Notes: generated by a model from the sequence alone, not told the origin. A stretch of 48,222 nucleotides of DNA from Klebsormidium nitens (GCA_000708835.1 DF237471.1:1-48222); one strand, 5' to 3'; shown: positions 10,905 through 21,890, numbered from the stretch's first letter. Numbers and translations are program-made.

Positions 10905-11004
10905 ACCCGGCGGGTTCAGATTCACGGAGTGTATCAAGTTGCTTATGGATTTGGAAATGATATTTGAATCACGTTTTGGCGTGCTTTATCCTTTCAAGTG
11001 GCGA

Positions 11005-11430
11005 TCACCAAGTAAAGCTGGTGCCGTTTAATGCCAAACAGGGACACGTGTTTTTTAAACTCACAATCGTAGACTCCAATATGCGAACTGAACTTTCATT
11101 GACTTTCATCCAAAAAAGACGCATATAGTAGACCCAGGCTCGAGAACTAGGCGGCAGAAAGAACATGCTTTTCAGAGCGTGTGTTTGTGGTACATGTTCG
11201 CCTCCAGGGAGCTGTGTGAGCGACGACCGGGCCCTTAAAGCGCATTGAACCCAAGAGATGCAGATTGCCAGCTTCGTTCCCGCCTCTGTCGATAGCCATC
11301 GCACTTCGGCACTTGATAACTTGTGCCGCTTACCGTGCCCTGCGCCAATTTGTTTGGTCAGCTCAGGACTTGCTTCCCGAAGTGAATGCATCTCTCCGTA
11401 GCACTTGCTTACTGATCTGGATTTTAACAC
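11005..11430 (-). CDS. Open frame, unknown protein
   Basis: 141 codons without a stop and with protein-like composition (for example HKLSSAEVRWLSTEAGTKLA, RAWVYYMRLFWMKVNESS). It lies downstream of the PEI at 11493-11563, whose following exon reads TPKYLQIYEISQSYKLTEKE, matching LRYLQTLILNKSQ in the copy at 21.5 kb. The link between the two frames is not resolved. Confidence 0.35.
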   Translation of the reverse strand: MLKSRSVSKCYGEMHSLREASPELTKQIGAGHGKRHKLSSAEVRWLSTEAGTKLAICISWVQCALRARSSLTQLPGGEHVPQTHALKSMFFLPPSSRAWVYYMRLFWMKVNESSVRILESTIVSLKNTCPCLALNGTSFTW

Positions 11431-11492
11431 GACTCTTTTTCGGTCAGTTTGTAACTTTGGCTTATCTCATAAATCTGGAGGTATTTCGGTGT

Positions 11493-11563
11493 GGCTAGGA
11501 GGACTTTTGCAAGTAGTGGCTCATGCAGACTGTGCCACACTTCCCGTAACTTGAGCCTGAGCC
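11493..11563 (-). other. Paired-end intron (PEI)
   Basis: Ends GGCTCAGGCTC and TCCTAGCC. Homologous to 20637-20702 and 21523-21590. The exon after it shares YLQ with the 21.5-kb copy. Confidence 0.5.
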
Positions 11564-12564
11564 TTCATCTGCTGTTGATACACAAGGAGCGCCTCCGCTC
11601 ACGACTGACATTATCAGATTGAAAGAACGGATCTGAAGTTGTACCCATATCTGCCCAGGACAGCTTGTGCTGGCAATGACGCCTTGGTGATGACGTCTCG
11701 GAACAACACGGCGTCTTTTGAAAGACTATCATAGACAAACCCTGCCTGCAGGATACCTTGACGAAACCGCTTTTTCCGCGTTGTTGATTGCATGACCCAT
11801 TTACCTCCATGCAAGCGTTCAAATACGCGATCAGCATTTAGCCGCTGAACAGTGTTCTGATAGTGAAACTGCGGTCGATTCTAAAGGTGGTTGATGGCGT
11901 CATTAAATGCAGATTCACTCGCAAGAAAGATACGGCCGGTGCCTGATTTTCAAAAATCATGTGTGCGCGTGTCTTAGGTACCCTAAATTATCCCGGCTTG
12001 GCATGCCAGAAATTCCTGCGTAGGGAGGAATTTCGATCGATTTCAGCGCGCTGTATATATCTTGCTCCGGATACAAGCCACAATCCAAGTTGCGCTCTTC
12101 TCATTTGATCGCCGCCCACCATTCTTTCAAGAGATGGTTTGGTTGCTTACCGTTTTAATTTGAGCTCTGAGCCATTTTCCAGTTCCCTGCTTTGAGGTAC
12201 TTTCTCCCCAGCCATCAAATATGAGTGGGCAAGCACCATACATATCTAAGTCCCTCAACCTGCTTATTGGCAGAGATGGAAGTCTAGCTGGGCACATCGT
12301 CGCTCCATGGATGAGAAAGGATACGTCTAGATAAGCCATCCGTTTTTGCGGCAAGTAACTTTACTCTTGCATAAGCAGGGCAGCGGCTGCGAAGCCTTGC
12401 GTCCATACGTACGTACTCCATAATTTGTTGAACATTTAAATCAGTCCCTTCAACTGCATTCTGCCAGTGCCAATTAGGCCGAATCATTATCCAATCTTCC
12501 GAAGGTCCTCAATGGTGTGCAGCTGAGCTCGAAGCTCAATTCTTACCAAACGCATTGGCGTCGT

Positions 12565-12924
12565 TCACGTTCTAGCCAGCCGTAATCCTGCTGAGATGAT
12601 AACAGCTGCAAATAGTAAGTACGCAAGTTTATTTACACTTGATAGTTGACATAAAAAGGGGTAAGGAAAATAACGCCACTGGTGAAGCATCGATGCTTCA
12701 CTCTTGAGTTTGCCCTTCGAAGTCTGAGCCTCCCGCGGGCCTTGTCTTACCAATTCGCTTCGGACAGTACCGTGCTTCACTTTGAAGCGGATTGAAGCCT
12801 GCTGCGTTGAGAAGGAAAATTGTGATAATAGGTTGATCAAAATGGTACTGGTGAAGCCGAATTCTACTAGATATCTCTGAAGAAGTGCTACCAAGCCTGC
12901 CAGGGGCAAAGGAGGATCTCTCAA
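12565..12924 (-). CDS. Gene with C-terminal hydrophobic segment, spanning a paired-end intron
   Basis: Open from about 12924 to TGA at 12565. The upstream part has KVKHGTVRSELVRQGPRE. After the PEI (12660-12730) the frame continues as PFLCQLSSVNK, then the hydrophobic LAYLLFAAVIISAGL and a basic end, suggesting a single membrane segment. A removal of 72 nt keeps the frame. Related copies at 42.4 and 44.2 kb are diverged. Confidence 0.45.
   Translation of the reverse strand: MRDPPLPLAGLVALLQRYLVEFGFTSTILINLLSQFSFSTQQASIRFKVKHGTVRSELVRQGPREAQTSKGKLKSEASMLHQWRYFPYPFLCQLSSVNKLAYLLFAAVIISAGLRLART
12660..12730 (-). other. Paired-end intron with 20-nt palindrome
   Basis: Ends GGCTCAG and TCCTTACC, the final GCC being ACC. 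It contains the perfect palindrome GTGAAGCATCGATGCTTCAC at 12682-12701. Homologous to 42366-42443 and 44229-44303. Confidence 0.5.
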
Positions 12925-12976
12925 GTGATGGCCTTAGTGGCGCCGTAAAGTGAATGTTGGCGAAGAACTCCGAGCG
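12905..12976 (-). other. Degenerate paired-end intron
   Basis: Ends CGCTCGG and TCCTTTGCC. Same position as the PEI at 44465-44534 in the colinear block. Confidence 0.3.
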
Positions 12977-13235
12977 GGCCTCTTATCTAGTAGCGACTAC
13001 CCTCCAGCCCATCAATTCGAAATTAACAAACGAATCGTGTGGCATCAACTTTAAAAAGGGCCGTTCGTTGCTTGAAAAACGTGCATGCCTCGAGATTTCT
13101 GAAGGCTTACTAATTTTAAGGGCTTTGGTTTGTGATAACCTAACGCCAAAGGGTCGCTTTGATCCGCGTCAGCTCTGCCTTCTGTTCGATCCTACAAATT
13201 AAAATTGCTAGTGATATTACGTTGCATGACTGCTA

Positions 13236-13547
13236 TTAGTGATGCTGCTGATTGATAGTCGTCCGAAATAAGGTTTCCTGTGCGCGTCCGGCTAGCGCTA
13301 CGTGGGCGCTTGGGGTTTCCGCTAAAATGTTTCTTGGTTTGCAACAATGAAGCCCGGTATTACTGGCCGCGGGCCGAGTTGATGGGTCAAGCTGACTGTA
13401 AAACTTAAGCAAGACGGCAGAGATTGCTTCTAGCATGGCGCTATGGCTGCCGCCATCAAGCGCGTAGATGTATGCGCCGTTGCTGAGGTCCAACTTGAAG
13501 GGGTAAATTTGTGCCATTTTGAGGGGGTTCCGGGGTTTTGCTATCAA
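13236..13547 (-). CDS. Open exon region, paralogue of 44.9-45.1 kb
   Basis: A 103-codon frame that reads through a degenerate PEI (13416-13488). The exon upstream of it aligns in another frame with the 45.0-kb copy (K-T-P-E here, K-I-P-E there, with synonymous changes), so the long frame is partly intron. The exon following begins at the shared GTCTTGCTTAAG or GTCTGCCTTGG block. Confidence 0.3.
   Translation of the reverse strand: MIAKPRNPLKMAQIYPFKLDLSNGAYIYALDGGSHSAMLEAISAVLLKFYSQLDPSTRPAASNTGLHCCKPRNILAETPSAHVALAGRAQETLFRTTINQQHH
13416..13488 (-). other. Degenerate paired-end intron
   Basis: The 3' end is TCTCTGCC. The 5' end reads GACCTCAG in place of GGCTCAG. Homologous to 40982-41055 and 44947-45012. 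Confidence 0.35.
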
Positions 13548-13689
13548 TTCTGAAGGCCTGTGTAGATCACGTACAATGTCGCGACTCAGACGACTTTTAT
13601 GTTAGTTGAACGGAATGCAGTTCAAAGAGATACCTGCTTCAGTACGGTTCCATCCTTGAGTATTCCCCTCGTGGAATCCCCAAATCAAC

Positions 13690-14065
13690 TCAAAGAGGTC
13701 TGATTTACCAGGATATAGCACGTTGTGCCAAATACATGTAAAGGGGCTTCCAGGATAACCCGTTTCGATTTTTGCCAGATACCTTATAAAGAAAACTTGG
13801 GGAGATCGTGGTCAAGCCTTGTCAAGGATGAGTCTGACGTGGTGCCTCTGTCACCAAATGCGTAAAAATCTTTCGTAGCTGCCATTAGTCTTCTAGCTAC
13901 AAGTTCTGGATCATCATGACACTCCTTCAATCCAAAACGGACCTTCCACGCCCGGGGTTCAAGTACAGATCGGAAGAGCGCCTTTCGTCCGTCCGTCAGC
14001 CGTATCTCCTTTAATCTGCTCGCGCAAGAGACGAAAATTCTGCCGTTTTCCCATGTCTTGTCCAA
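13690..14065 (-). CDS. Conserved coding block, paralogue of 45.2-45.6 kb
   Basis: Open frame 14065-13784 with TDGRKALFRSVLEPRAWKVR. The copy at 45.5 kb has ADGRKAELGEKREPRAWTVR with synonymous changes (CGA/AGA, GCG/GCC). Further down, EAPLHVFGTTCYILVN here matches KAPLRLFGTTCNMLVN there, again with synonymous third positions and one whole-codon gap. Single-base gaps elsewhere show that at least the 45-kb copy is broken in places. Unknown function. Confidence 0.45.
13821..13880 (-). other. Degenerate paired-end intron
   Basis: Ends AGCTACG and TCCTTGAC, with the shared block GGTGACAGAGGCACCAC. The copy at 45343-45401 keeps TCCTTGCC. Confidence 0.25.
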
Positions 14066-14203
14066 GTCAAGCTCAAAACAAAGGCCTTCGTCTATCCACT
14101 CAACTCCAGACCGTGTTCAAAATCTTGATCGCCCTCCCGACCCCTAGACTTCATAGCAGGGAAGCGGACACGTGCAGGAGCGTCAAAGGTAGACGTTGCC
14201 AGT

Positions 14204-14259
14204 GCCAAGGATTTACTACTTCTTGGCGTCAGATGCTTCGCCAGGGGTTCTCTTGAGCC
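14204..14259 (-). other. Possible short paired-end intron
   Basis: Ends GGCTCAAG and TCCTTGGC. In the colinear copy near 45.70 kb only the 3' box remains. Confidence 0.25.
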
Positions 14260-15468
14260 GTCAATTGCCTTGAAACCATCCAAGCCCCTCAATGGCCAGT
14301 CTCAGGACGTTTCCTTTGTTGCGGTACCTCTTTTATCTGGCTATATATGCACTACGGAGCTCGCATAAGCCAGGCTTGATCTTTCTTCCTTTGCTGCTGT
14401 AGCGTAAATATCTTCGAGTAGCTTGATCGACTTGTCCGCCCATTCACGCGTCCGCTGATCCTTCAGTCCGTCCGTTTCCATCGTTCGCTCCGCTCGGTCC
14501 TTTTGTCCGCGCTCTCCCCGTCCATTCCGTCCCGGAGAAGCGGAAAAACGTAAGATCTAATCTGAACCGTTCAAGGCAATCTTGAAAGTACTTGACGGGA
14601 ATCATACAGTGCCAAACGTAACCTTCAAGTCTTGAACATTCAGCGGGTAATTCGGGTCCAGATTGCGAAACGTACACTAGTAGGCGTGCCGATTTTCTCC
14701 GGAATTTTCCTTGCGCGAATCCGGTTTCGCTTCTTCAACACAAATTTCACTTTCGAAGTCAGTTGACGTCCAACTCCACCTTGCCACGTGTACGCGGTCA
14801 CGAATATTCTTTTTCTTTGCCAAGTTGAGTCACGTTCTGCTTCATCGAGTCTAGCTTCCGCGTCCAGAAATTCTCCCCGCTTTCAGTACCACTGGCAGGT
14901 TTCCGCTTGTTTCCGCTGTTTTCTAGCTCAATTCTGTGAACTTCTATCGTCTCGGTCCGCGCTTTGACGCGTTTGCAGAATGCACGTAAAGTGTTAGTTG
15001 CGGCGGCGTACAGGTTCCAGGTGTTCGCTTCAGGATTTTGGCAGATTCTTCGATTTTAACCTTGTTGCTTCCATCGAAACAACAAGAGGTAATGGATGCG
15101 GTGTGGCGCTGGCCACTCGATGAAATATCTACACACTTTTAGATTTTTCGACTTTCTTCATGCCAGCTTATCTGAAGCTAGCTTCAGGACATGGCGCACT
15201 GCGTTCTCGATTCCGTTTGCTTCATGTCAATCGTGTCGGTTCCTGCGCGGTTTCGCCCATTTGAATGCACTGGCAGTTGCGGCTTCTGTTTGAATCAAGT
15301 CGTCTTACAGCCAGGATGAGCCGACACCACAGCTTCCAAATCAAAGTGACCTTCAAAGATGTTCACGGATGATGTCCCGGAGCTGTGAGCTAGCTTGAAA
15401 CCGGATGGCAAGCAATTAACTTTGTTTAGTCAAAAAGTCTAAGAGTGGTAGCAACCTGAACTTAGCGC

Positions 15469-15748
15469 TCATTTTCCTGGCCGGAGCGTCGCTGTCTGTC
15501 CGGAGCTTGTCTGCAATGTGGCAAGGACTTTCCGAGAAGTGGCGCCAGGTTTTGGGCCAAAGCTCGGTGTGCAGAGTTTTGGAGCCACTCACCTTAGTCC
15601 TTATCCCAAACGCTCGAGCCATTGCCATCCGCCCTGTCAATCTGTTCCGCAGGGTTTGTTCGCCGGTCCCTTTCTGTTTTCTATCATCGCTTCCTTTTCC
15701 CTCCACAACGCCGGCCTTCCCTCGGTATGTCCGTCTAACACGTTGCAT
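15469..15748 (-). CDS. Two-exon gene across a paired-end intron, unknown
   Basis: Exon 1 (from about 15748) is charged and low-complexity, then GRMAMARAFGIRTKVS. Removal of 15520-15586 joins in phase 0 to TLQTSSGQTATLRPGK and a TGA at 15469-15471. Without splicing, the frame runs through the intron to a different end. There is no paralogue for the second exon. Confidence 0.4.
15520..15586 (-). other. Paired-end intron (PEI)
   Basis: 67 nt, ends GGCTCC and TCCTTGCC, flanks T and A. Internal GGCGCC palindrome and a GGCCCAAAACC block. Confidence 0.6.
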
Positions 15749-15944
15749 CTAAAGTTTCCGTCCGTCCGCTGTGCTGTTCGTTCAATGTGCCTTCAGTTAT
15801 CGCGCCTTTCTGAATCCTGTTCACTGCGCTCCGCCGCCCAGATTCGCGGTCTTTCTTTGAATCCTGACTAGCTTGAAATTATGACGGCAGCTCATCTCTC
15901 CCGACTTCCAACCCGTCAAACGGTTTGGTAGACGCGTGCACGTG

Positions 15945-16060
15945 TCGGGCCACGCGGCCGGCTGCCGCGTCGGAAAGCGTGTTTAGGCTGCCAGCTGGGG
16001 GTGCCGGTTTCTTCTGCAACCGGCCGCGTTCCCAACCGCGCCGTGCGATGAGCCGCTCAA
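15945..16060. other. GC-rich island
   Basis: CACGCGGCCGGCTGCCGCGTC and CCGGCCGCGTTC repeat the GGCCG/CGCGT vocabulary of the islands at 2.4, 8.6 and 32.2 kb. Confidence 0.4.
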
Positions 16061-16970
16061 GTGTTTTCCCGCGCATTGAAACAAGTCGCGGCACGCGATA
16101 ATGAGCAGACAGAGTCTAGAAATGATGCTTTAACAGACTGCAGAATCCACTTGGAGTGCGTTTGGTCGGAACGGGCTTCATGGAGCGACGTCCGTGGCCC
16201 AGATGGGTTTCAGTATGTATGGATGTTTACGTCAGGGAAACTTGTGTGCACAGCCGAGCTTAGTCTTGAGGGGGCTAGCAGTTCCTGACGTACGACGTAC
16301 TATGTACGCTCATTCTCATGCTGTTGTCGGACGGGTTAACATATTGGACGGGTCCAGCATAGGAAAACATATAGTCGCTTCGTTGCTTGGTCATCGATCA
16401 GCGCAATTGCCGTGTACACTCAAGCTTCTTTAGTACGAGCGCTGCGACGTATTTTTGGCGTAGCAGCATTAATGCCTTGCATAGAAGATTGGGGCCGAGC
16501 AGAAGAATTAAAGATCTCTGCCAGCCGTGCATTAGCGGAATCAATTTAGAAAGCTAAAAGCCGTCGGTTTGTTTTCAAACCTGACTGATGGGAGTCATGT
16601 ATTGAACCGGAGCCGAGGCGCCGATGCCTTGGTACGAGTCCGCCAAGTCCGCACACTTGTTCGATGTGGAGAACCATATTGATTCGTTGTCGCTTTAGGA
16701 ATCTCGTCGATCTTTCCTTGCACCCAATGTGAGATTGCTACACTGCCTGGATATAGCACGAACTATGGGGTTTAGCTCATCTTCTATTCTTTCGTGGTGC
16801 GTTTAATAGTCCTGGGCTAAGGCCCCGGGCCACTCCACGATTGTAATTTGGTCAGTCGATTGAATTAATACCTTTCTGATTACTTTCCTTACTCCTGGGG
16901 TTTTAGATTTCTACTAGTCCTTGATGGTTGTGCCTCACTCGTTTGAAATCTCAGACATTCCATCAATGAC

Positions 16971-17034
16971 GGCTGTGACATAAATCTTTTGAGGACGGGC
17001 GCCTCTCATTAGCTGGTTGCCTTGAGCTGATGCC
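16971..17034 (-). other. Paired-end intron candidate, GGCATC subtype
   Basis: Ends GGCATCAGCTC and TCACAGCC. The surrounding 150 bp is related to 5985-6130. Confidence 0.35.
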
Positions 17035-17257
17035 ATCCCGGTCGACACAGTAGATATTAGCCCTCCCAATTTTGTGCCTTTGGCACGATTGAATGGAGTG
17101 TGGGCGTTGCTAGAGACTGCTGGAAGTACTAGAGCTTTTCAGCGGACTACAAATTGCAAGGGTCCAGGAAATGGATCATCGCAACCTCGAGAATTGGCAA
17201 CGGTCCTCGTTTTAACCCTCCGGTAGGTGCCAGTGATCCGCAACGGAAAGACCAAAT

Positions 17258-17337
17258 GGCAGGGCGGATCAAGCATCAAATTGCCTTGGCTGATTCCACA
17301 CTGCCAAGATCTGTCCAGTCTTCGTTCATTCTGAGCC
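17258..17337 (-). other. Paired-end intron (PEI)
   Basis: Follows the exon KAEAAISALVVNK and ends CCCTGCC. Same exon position as 9375-9448 and 18850-18927. The TC of the 3' motif is lost here (CGCCCTGCC). Confidence 0.5.
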
Positions 17338-17599
17338 ACCTTGTTAACAACGAGGGCTGATATTGCAGCCTCCGCCTTTGAAGCATGTTCCTTCAATCCT
17401 GGATTCGAGTAACCGCTGCGGTATGTGCCTCTTCAAGCTTGCAGACGCAAATCGTTTTCCGCAAACCTTCCTTTGTTGCGTGCGCAAGGCAACCAGGGGC
17501 TCTCACGTGTTCTGCGTCTCGTTATTCCGGGGGAACTTTTGCTTTTTCCTCGTCCTTCCAAAGTGTTTGCATCTGACGATTTCACCTCTGTCAGTGACG

Positions 17600-17684
17600 G
17601 GCAGGGGGCAAGGAATCACGAATCACTTGGTCTCCTAAAAGTGCGAGCCAAGCTGCGGGTACCCATCGGGACTTGTGGAAAGCC
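17600..17684 (-). other. Paired-end intron candidate
   Basis: Ends GGCTTTCC and CCCCTGCCC. Homologous to 19250-19326, where the 5' end is the standard GGCTCTCC. Confidence 0.35.
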
Positions 17685-17811
17685 ACCCTCAGGAAGTTCT
17701 TCTTTATGATTTTGCTCCTTCAAGTTTCTACACAAAATTGAAAGAAACCTTAGAAGATGATAACAGCAACGGGGAAGAAAAGGTTCCAGGTTTTGTCCTG
17801 ATGATTCTGGT

Positions 17812-17876
17812 GGCAATGAAGGAACTTGATGAATGGTGCACTCCGTGCGCCATGAGCTGAGAGCAAACTCCGAGCC
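17812..17876 (-). other. Paired-end intron (PEI)
   Basis: Ends GGCTCGG and TCATTGCC, flanks T and A. Copy at 19459-19530. Confidence 0.55.
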
Positions 17877-18731
17877 ATGCTTATCCGGTACTCGGCTACA
17901 TTTCAGCTCTGCATGTAGTTTACCTTCGTCATCTTTTTAACGTCGTCAATTGCTGTTAGGTAGCGCGAACTTGTTTCGGCGGCCTAAGAGCGTCGCATTT
18001 ATTGGTAAGTATCGAAGGAACAGAGATGGCCATATCATTCGCTGCAATTGATAGAATCCATTGTGACGTGGCGCGGTTTGGCTTAAGGACTCAAGGTTAC
18101 AGCTTTCGCGGCCGCGTTGCGCGTGCCCTCGCGGGGTGTGAGTTGCTAACTCGCCCCGCGGCTTTCTGCGGCTGCGGTGTGCGCCAGGGATATTCTCATT
18201 GAGATCGATAGGTGCATGTGCTGATTTCCGCCCGCGATCCACTGGCGGGCGGAGGTCTTTTCATGCGAGTGCAAGTGGCCTTGTCTTTCGTCGCAAAGGT
18301 GAAGGGGGAGCATCTCGCAGTCGCTGTGCGCGCGCGCTCGCTGCCTCTATGAACCTGTAATACACGCAAGTGTGCGCGCGCGACACCCGGGTAAGATGCC
18401 TTAAGTTCGTAGGGAAACTTTCTTTCCGCACGCACTCGCGCGCATTGCCGGCCTCCTTTTGGAACTTTCCTTTCTTTCAAACCGCTTCCTGATTGTGGAC
18501 CGCCATTGTAAACCGCCCTCAAATTCTAATTCTATATCAATCCCAAACGTGGAGAGCGCTTGTTGGACGGAGGCAGCTCAGCCGTGGCAAAGATTTCTGC
18601 TAAGGTGGCGCGCTGGTTTGCGATACCGCCCGTCCGCTGACTTCTCCTCTCCATGCATCTGCTCCAATCTATTGCCCAGAACGTACTTCGAGCAAATGAC
18701 ACGCGCGTCTTTACTTTGGTCTACGCCTTGT

Positions 18732-18990
18732 CTACGCGCTTTTCTCATAACTCGGATGAGTCAGATGGATCTCCCGGTAAGTTCCGTGGGCCGGGGAAGG
18801 TTCAAGGTCGTCTAATCGTTTGGTAGATGAATCGATGGAAACGCCAGGTGGCAAGGGGGATGAAGCATTGCCTTGGCAATTTCACACTGTTCGACAAATG
18901 GTGTTGATTCTGCGTTCAATTTGAGCCACCTTGATTATTGAGCTTTTCTTCACCTGGTTGGCAGCTTCAAGTTCCGCCTTCCAAACGTGT
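18732..18990 (-). CDS. Exons flanking a paired-end intron, unknown protein
   Basis: Exon 1 reads LIYLIHVWKAELEAANQVKK. After removal of 18850-18927 exon 2 continues V-PGVSIDSSTKRLDDLEP and on to KSA and TAG at 18732-18734. At this junction the three copies read V-x-G-[VL]-[FS]-[LVI] with a GGC/GGT synonymous change. The length of exon 2 (39 codons) and its composition support a real coding sequence. Confidence 0.5.
18850..18927 (-). other. Paired-end intron (PEI)
   Basis: Ends GGCTCAAA and CCCTTGCC, flanks T and A. Splicing forms a GTA codon. Confidence 0.6.
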
Positions 18991-19249
18991 ATCAAATAGA
19001 TTAGGTCTGTGTTTCTCTGTATTCGCTGCGGCAACCACTGCGGTATGCTTCTCGACTAATTTAGGCTTGCAAACGTACGGACCCCGTTTTGCGCAAGCCT
19101 ACTTCAGAGTTTCCTCGATCCATAAAAGGTTATACGAGTTCTGCGAAAACTCTTCCGGCCTGTGCTGACACCAGGAAAGCATATTTCTCTTTCAAATCCA
19201 TCTGGTGTTCTCATCTGAGGATATTGAGGAAATCTCGCTTTTCTACTGC

Positions 19250-19326
19250 GGGCAGGGGGAGAGGACGGACACTCGGTCGCCTAAAAGTGCCAGCCAGCTG
19301 CGGGTCAACATCGCGTGCGGAGAGCC
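19250..19326 (-). other. Paired-end intron candidate
   Basis: Ends GGCTCTCC and CCCCTGCC. Tandem copy of 17600-17684. Confidence 0.4.
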
Positions 19327-19458
19327 ACCCTCAAGGCTTTCTGATCCATGCTTTTGTTCCCTATCTCCCTACTGATGATCCGGAACGTCTTTATGAAAAA
19401 CGTAGATAATAGTATTCTGACACCAGAGCTTTTTATTTCGTTTTCTGAAGATTCTAGC

Positions 19459-19530
19459 GGCAATGAAGGAACTTCTTGAATGGGTGGATTTCGAGAGCCA
19501 TGCAAAACCTGAGCACGGAGATCCCGAGCC
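19459..19530 (-). other. Paired-end intron (PEI)
   Basis: Ends GGCTCGG and TCATTGCC. Tandem copy of 17812-17876 with a largely different interior. Confidence 0.5.
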
Positions 19531-20636
19531 ATTTTCATTTGCAGCGGCGCGGGGCCAGATTGCCGCCAATGCGCCCCGCGGCTTTCCGCGGCTGCGGTGT
19601 GCGCGCGGGGTATCCTCCTTGAGATCCATGAATGAGCTGATCTCAGCCCGCAAACCACGGGCGTGCAGAGTGTCTATTTTGTCACTGCCAGTGGCCTTGT
19701 CTTTGTCGTAAAGTAGGAGGGGCAGCATCCCGCGCCGGCTGCGCGTGTGCGCGCGCTACCTCTATTTCCCTCTTTTCTTCCAATATACGCAAGTTGGCGC
19801 GCGCGCGGGCGCCCAGAAAGATGCCCCGCCTCTCTTCAAACGAACCCTTCTTTGTCCCACACTTAAGCGTGCGAACGCGCGAGTTGCCGGCCGCCTTTGG
19901 GAACGTTCCTATGATGCTGATGAACCGCCCTTAACCGGTTGATTTGGAGCAGACCCAAACCTGGAGAGCGCCTGTTGGTCGGAGCTGGCAGCTCAGCCGT
20001 ACGCGTGGCAAAGATGTGCGCTAAGCTGGCGCGACGTTAGTTCGTGACAACAATAGTTCCGGATTCTGAAGTCGAGGCAAATCAGCGGCTCGTGCAATGC
20101 CAGTGGCGGGTTTGTATTTCAAGAAGTGTGCTAAGTTGGACACAGTTGCGGGGGTATCACATCGGATGTCTGTGTTGAGATCCGTGTTTGTTTTTTCTTC
20201 GAATTGTCAATATGATTTAACTGGGCACCTTCGCGAATCATCGAGTACAATTCCCAAAAGGGACGCGTGCTCTTTCATTCACTTTTTCCCTAAGAAAGAT
20301 AGCGTACGACTGAGCTGGAACAGGTTTTTCAAGCCTGTGAGTATTTCAGAGCTACCTATCACTTGAAGTGATTGCAGCCATAATCGAGTTCTTCAAGTGC
20401 ACTAAACCCGAGAGGCGGCGACAAGCTTCTTATCCGCCTCTCTTTTGCACTACGGAGTCCAATTTAACGTCCTAGAGACTCGCCCCAGCAACTACGTCTT
20501 GTGCTGCTTGCAGTGTCCTCAATCAATGTCTCTAAGCATATGGTATCGCTTACTGATTTGCATTCACTTTTGAATTCATATCCTTTCAACTTTGTGTAAT
20601 CTTTTCAGAGCTTACTGCTCGGAGGTGTCTCGTTCC

Positions 20637-20702
20637 GGCGAGGAGGTCCCCAAGTGGTGTAAAGTGTGCCACAGGTACTTGTCTCGACGCTGACTCGGAG
20701 CC
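20637..20702 (-). other. Paired-end intron (PEI)
   Basis: Ends GGCTCCG and TCCTCGCC. Homologous to 21523-21590 and 11493-11563. Confidence 0.5.
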
Positions 20703-20824
20703 ATCATGAAATACTCGATTGAAAAACAAGCCACGAAATCAGGAGCGCCTCCACTGACAGAAAATGTTTAGATTTGAAAGAACGGGTTTGAAGATGCACC
20801 CCTTCTGGCATGACAGATTTCGCG

Positions 20825-20906
20825 GGCAAGGACGCCTTGGCGGGTACTGGGGCTGGTAATATTCCAAGCCGAAAATAGCTGGACAACAGTGTGGCCCAAA
20901 TGAGCT
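20825..20906 (-). other. Paired-end intron candidate
   Basis: Ends AGCTCA and TCCTTGCC. Clear copy of 21730-21806. The third copy, at 11672, keeps only the 3' end. Confidence 0.45.
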
Positions 20907-20912
20907 GGCCAG

Positions 20913-20926
20913 CTATATATATATAG
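20913..20926. repeat. Palindrome CTATATATATATAG
   Basis: A perfect 14-nt alternating AT palindrome, directly next to the PEI at 20825-20906. Confidence 0.7.
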
Positions 20927-21223
20927 TTGCCTATAATGAGACAAGTACTTTCTCTTTCGGCTTACCGTACTGTCTTGGCAGGCTTGAGATACCTGATCAG
21001 ATGATCAGACGCCCGTACAGTGATTTGCGAACAACAAAATTGAGGACCCGGATTACGATTGCAGGTCGTAGAACGACTTTAAGCCTGGTTTCGACTGGGA
21101 AGTCCGCGGTCGCAATTGGCAGAAATTGGCTCCTGCGCATAGCGTTTTGAGGCTGGATCATGCACAAGCGGTTGGAGTGTGATAGTATTGCTTTATTGCA
21201 TCTAGCAGCCGATCGAAGCTTGT

Positions 21224-21293
21224 GGCAAAGACTAATTAACAGGCTCACGATTGCCACATGTCGCTCCTGGCACCAGTTAGCCTTTTTTGAGCC
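21224..21293 (-). other. Paired-end intron (PEI)
   Basis: Ends GGCTCAAA and TCTTTGCC, flanks T and A. Tandem copy of 22121-22186. The flanking exon has one extra base relative to 9.6 kb, so this copy may be broken. Confidence 0.55.
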
Positions 21294-21522
21294 ACATACT
21301 TATGCATGTCCCGGGCTATTGGTTTTTACGGAAACCATTTCTATAGCATCAGACCGTGAACCTGCGGATCGTTTCTCCAGACTGTTCTCATTTGATCCTG
21401 TATCTAGGTACTATACTAGTTATCCACTCTGTCCGTCCATCCAACAATCAATCTGCTGTTTCCGTCGAGTTTCGACGTCTTGTGACTTGTTAAGTATAAG
21501 AGTCTGGAGGTATCTCAGGTCT

Positions 21523-21590
21523 GGCAAGGTGGACGTGTCCAAGTGGCGCTGAATGGGCCACACGCGGCCTCTGTTGCTAGAGCCTGAGCC
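21523..21590 (-). other. Paired-end intron (PEI)
   Basis: Ends GGCTCAGG and ACCTTGCC, flanks T and A. The exon after it reads DLRYLQTLILNKSQDVETRR. Confidence 0.55.
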
Positions 21591-21729
21591 ATATGCGTCA
21601 CTGAGAAACACGTGATCACGTGAACACTCAGAGCGGCTTCACTGACACGAGAATTTGACGTCAGCATCGAAAGAATGGCTCGAAGTTGAAGTCGAACTTG
21701 AAATTTCACTCATGACAGCTTGTCTGCGT

Positions 21730-21806
21730 GGCAAGGACGTCTCGATAAGTACGGGGCTAGTGCAATCAAAGCCAGAAGCAACTCGAGACTGAGACCCAAA
21801 TGAGCC
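21730..21806 (-). other. Paired-end intron (PEI)
   Basis: Ends GGCTCA and TCCTTGCC, flanks T and A. Tandem copy of 20825-20906, offset about 0.9 kb. Confidence 0.55.
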
Positions 21807-21850
21807 ATGCAAAAAGTAGCTCTGACAGTTCACTTTTGTGTCTTCTTACT

Positions 21851-21890
21851 GTTCAAGGTTCAAGGTTCAAGGTTTTGTTCAAGGTTCTTG
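21851..21890. repeat. GTTCAAG microsatellite-like repeat
   Basis: Four copies of a GGTTCAA unit, one separated by TTTTG. Confidence 0.85.
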
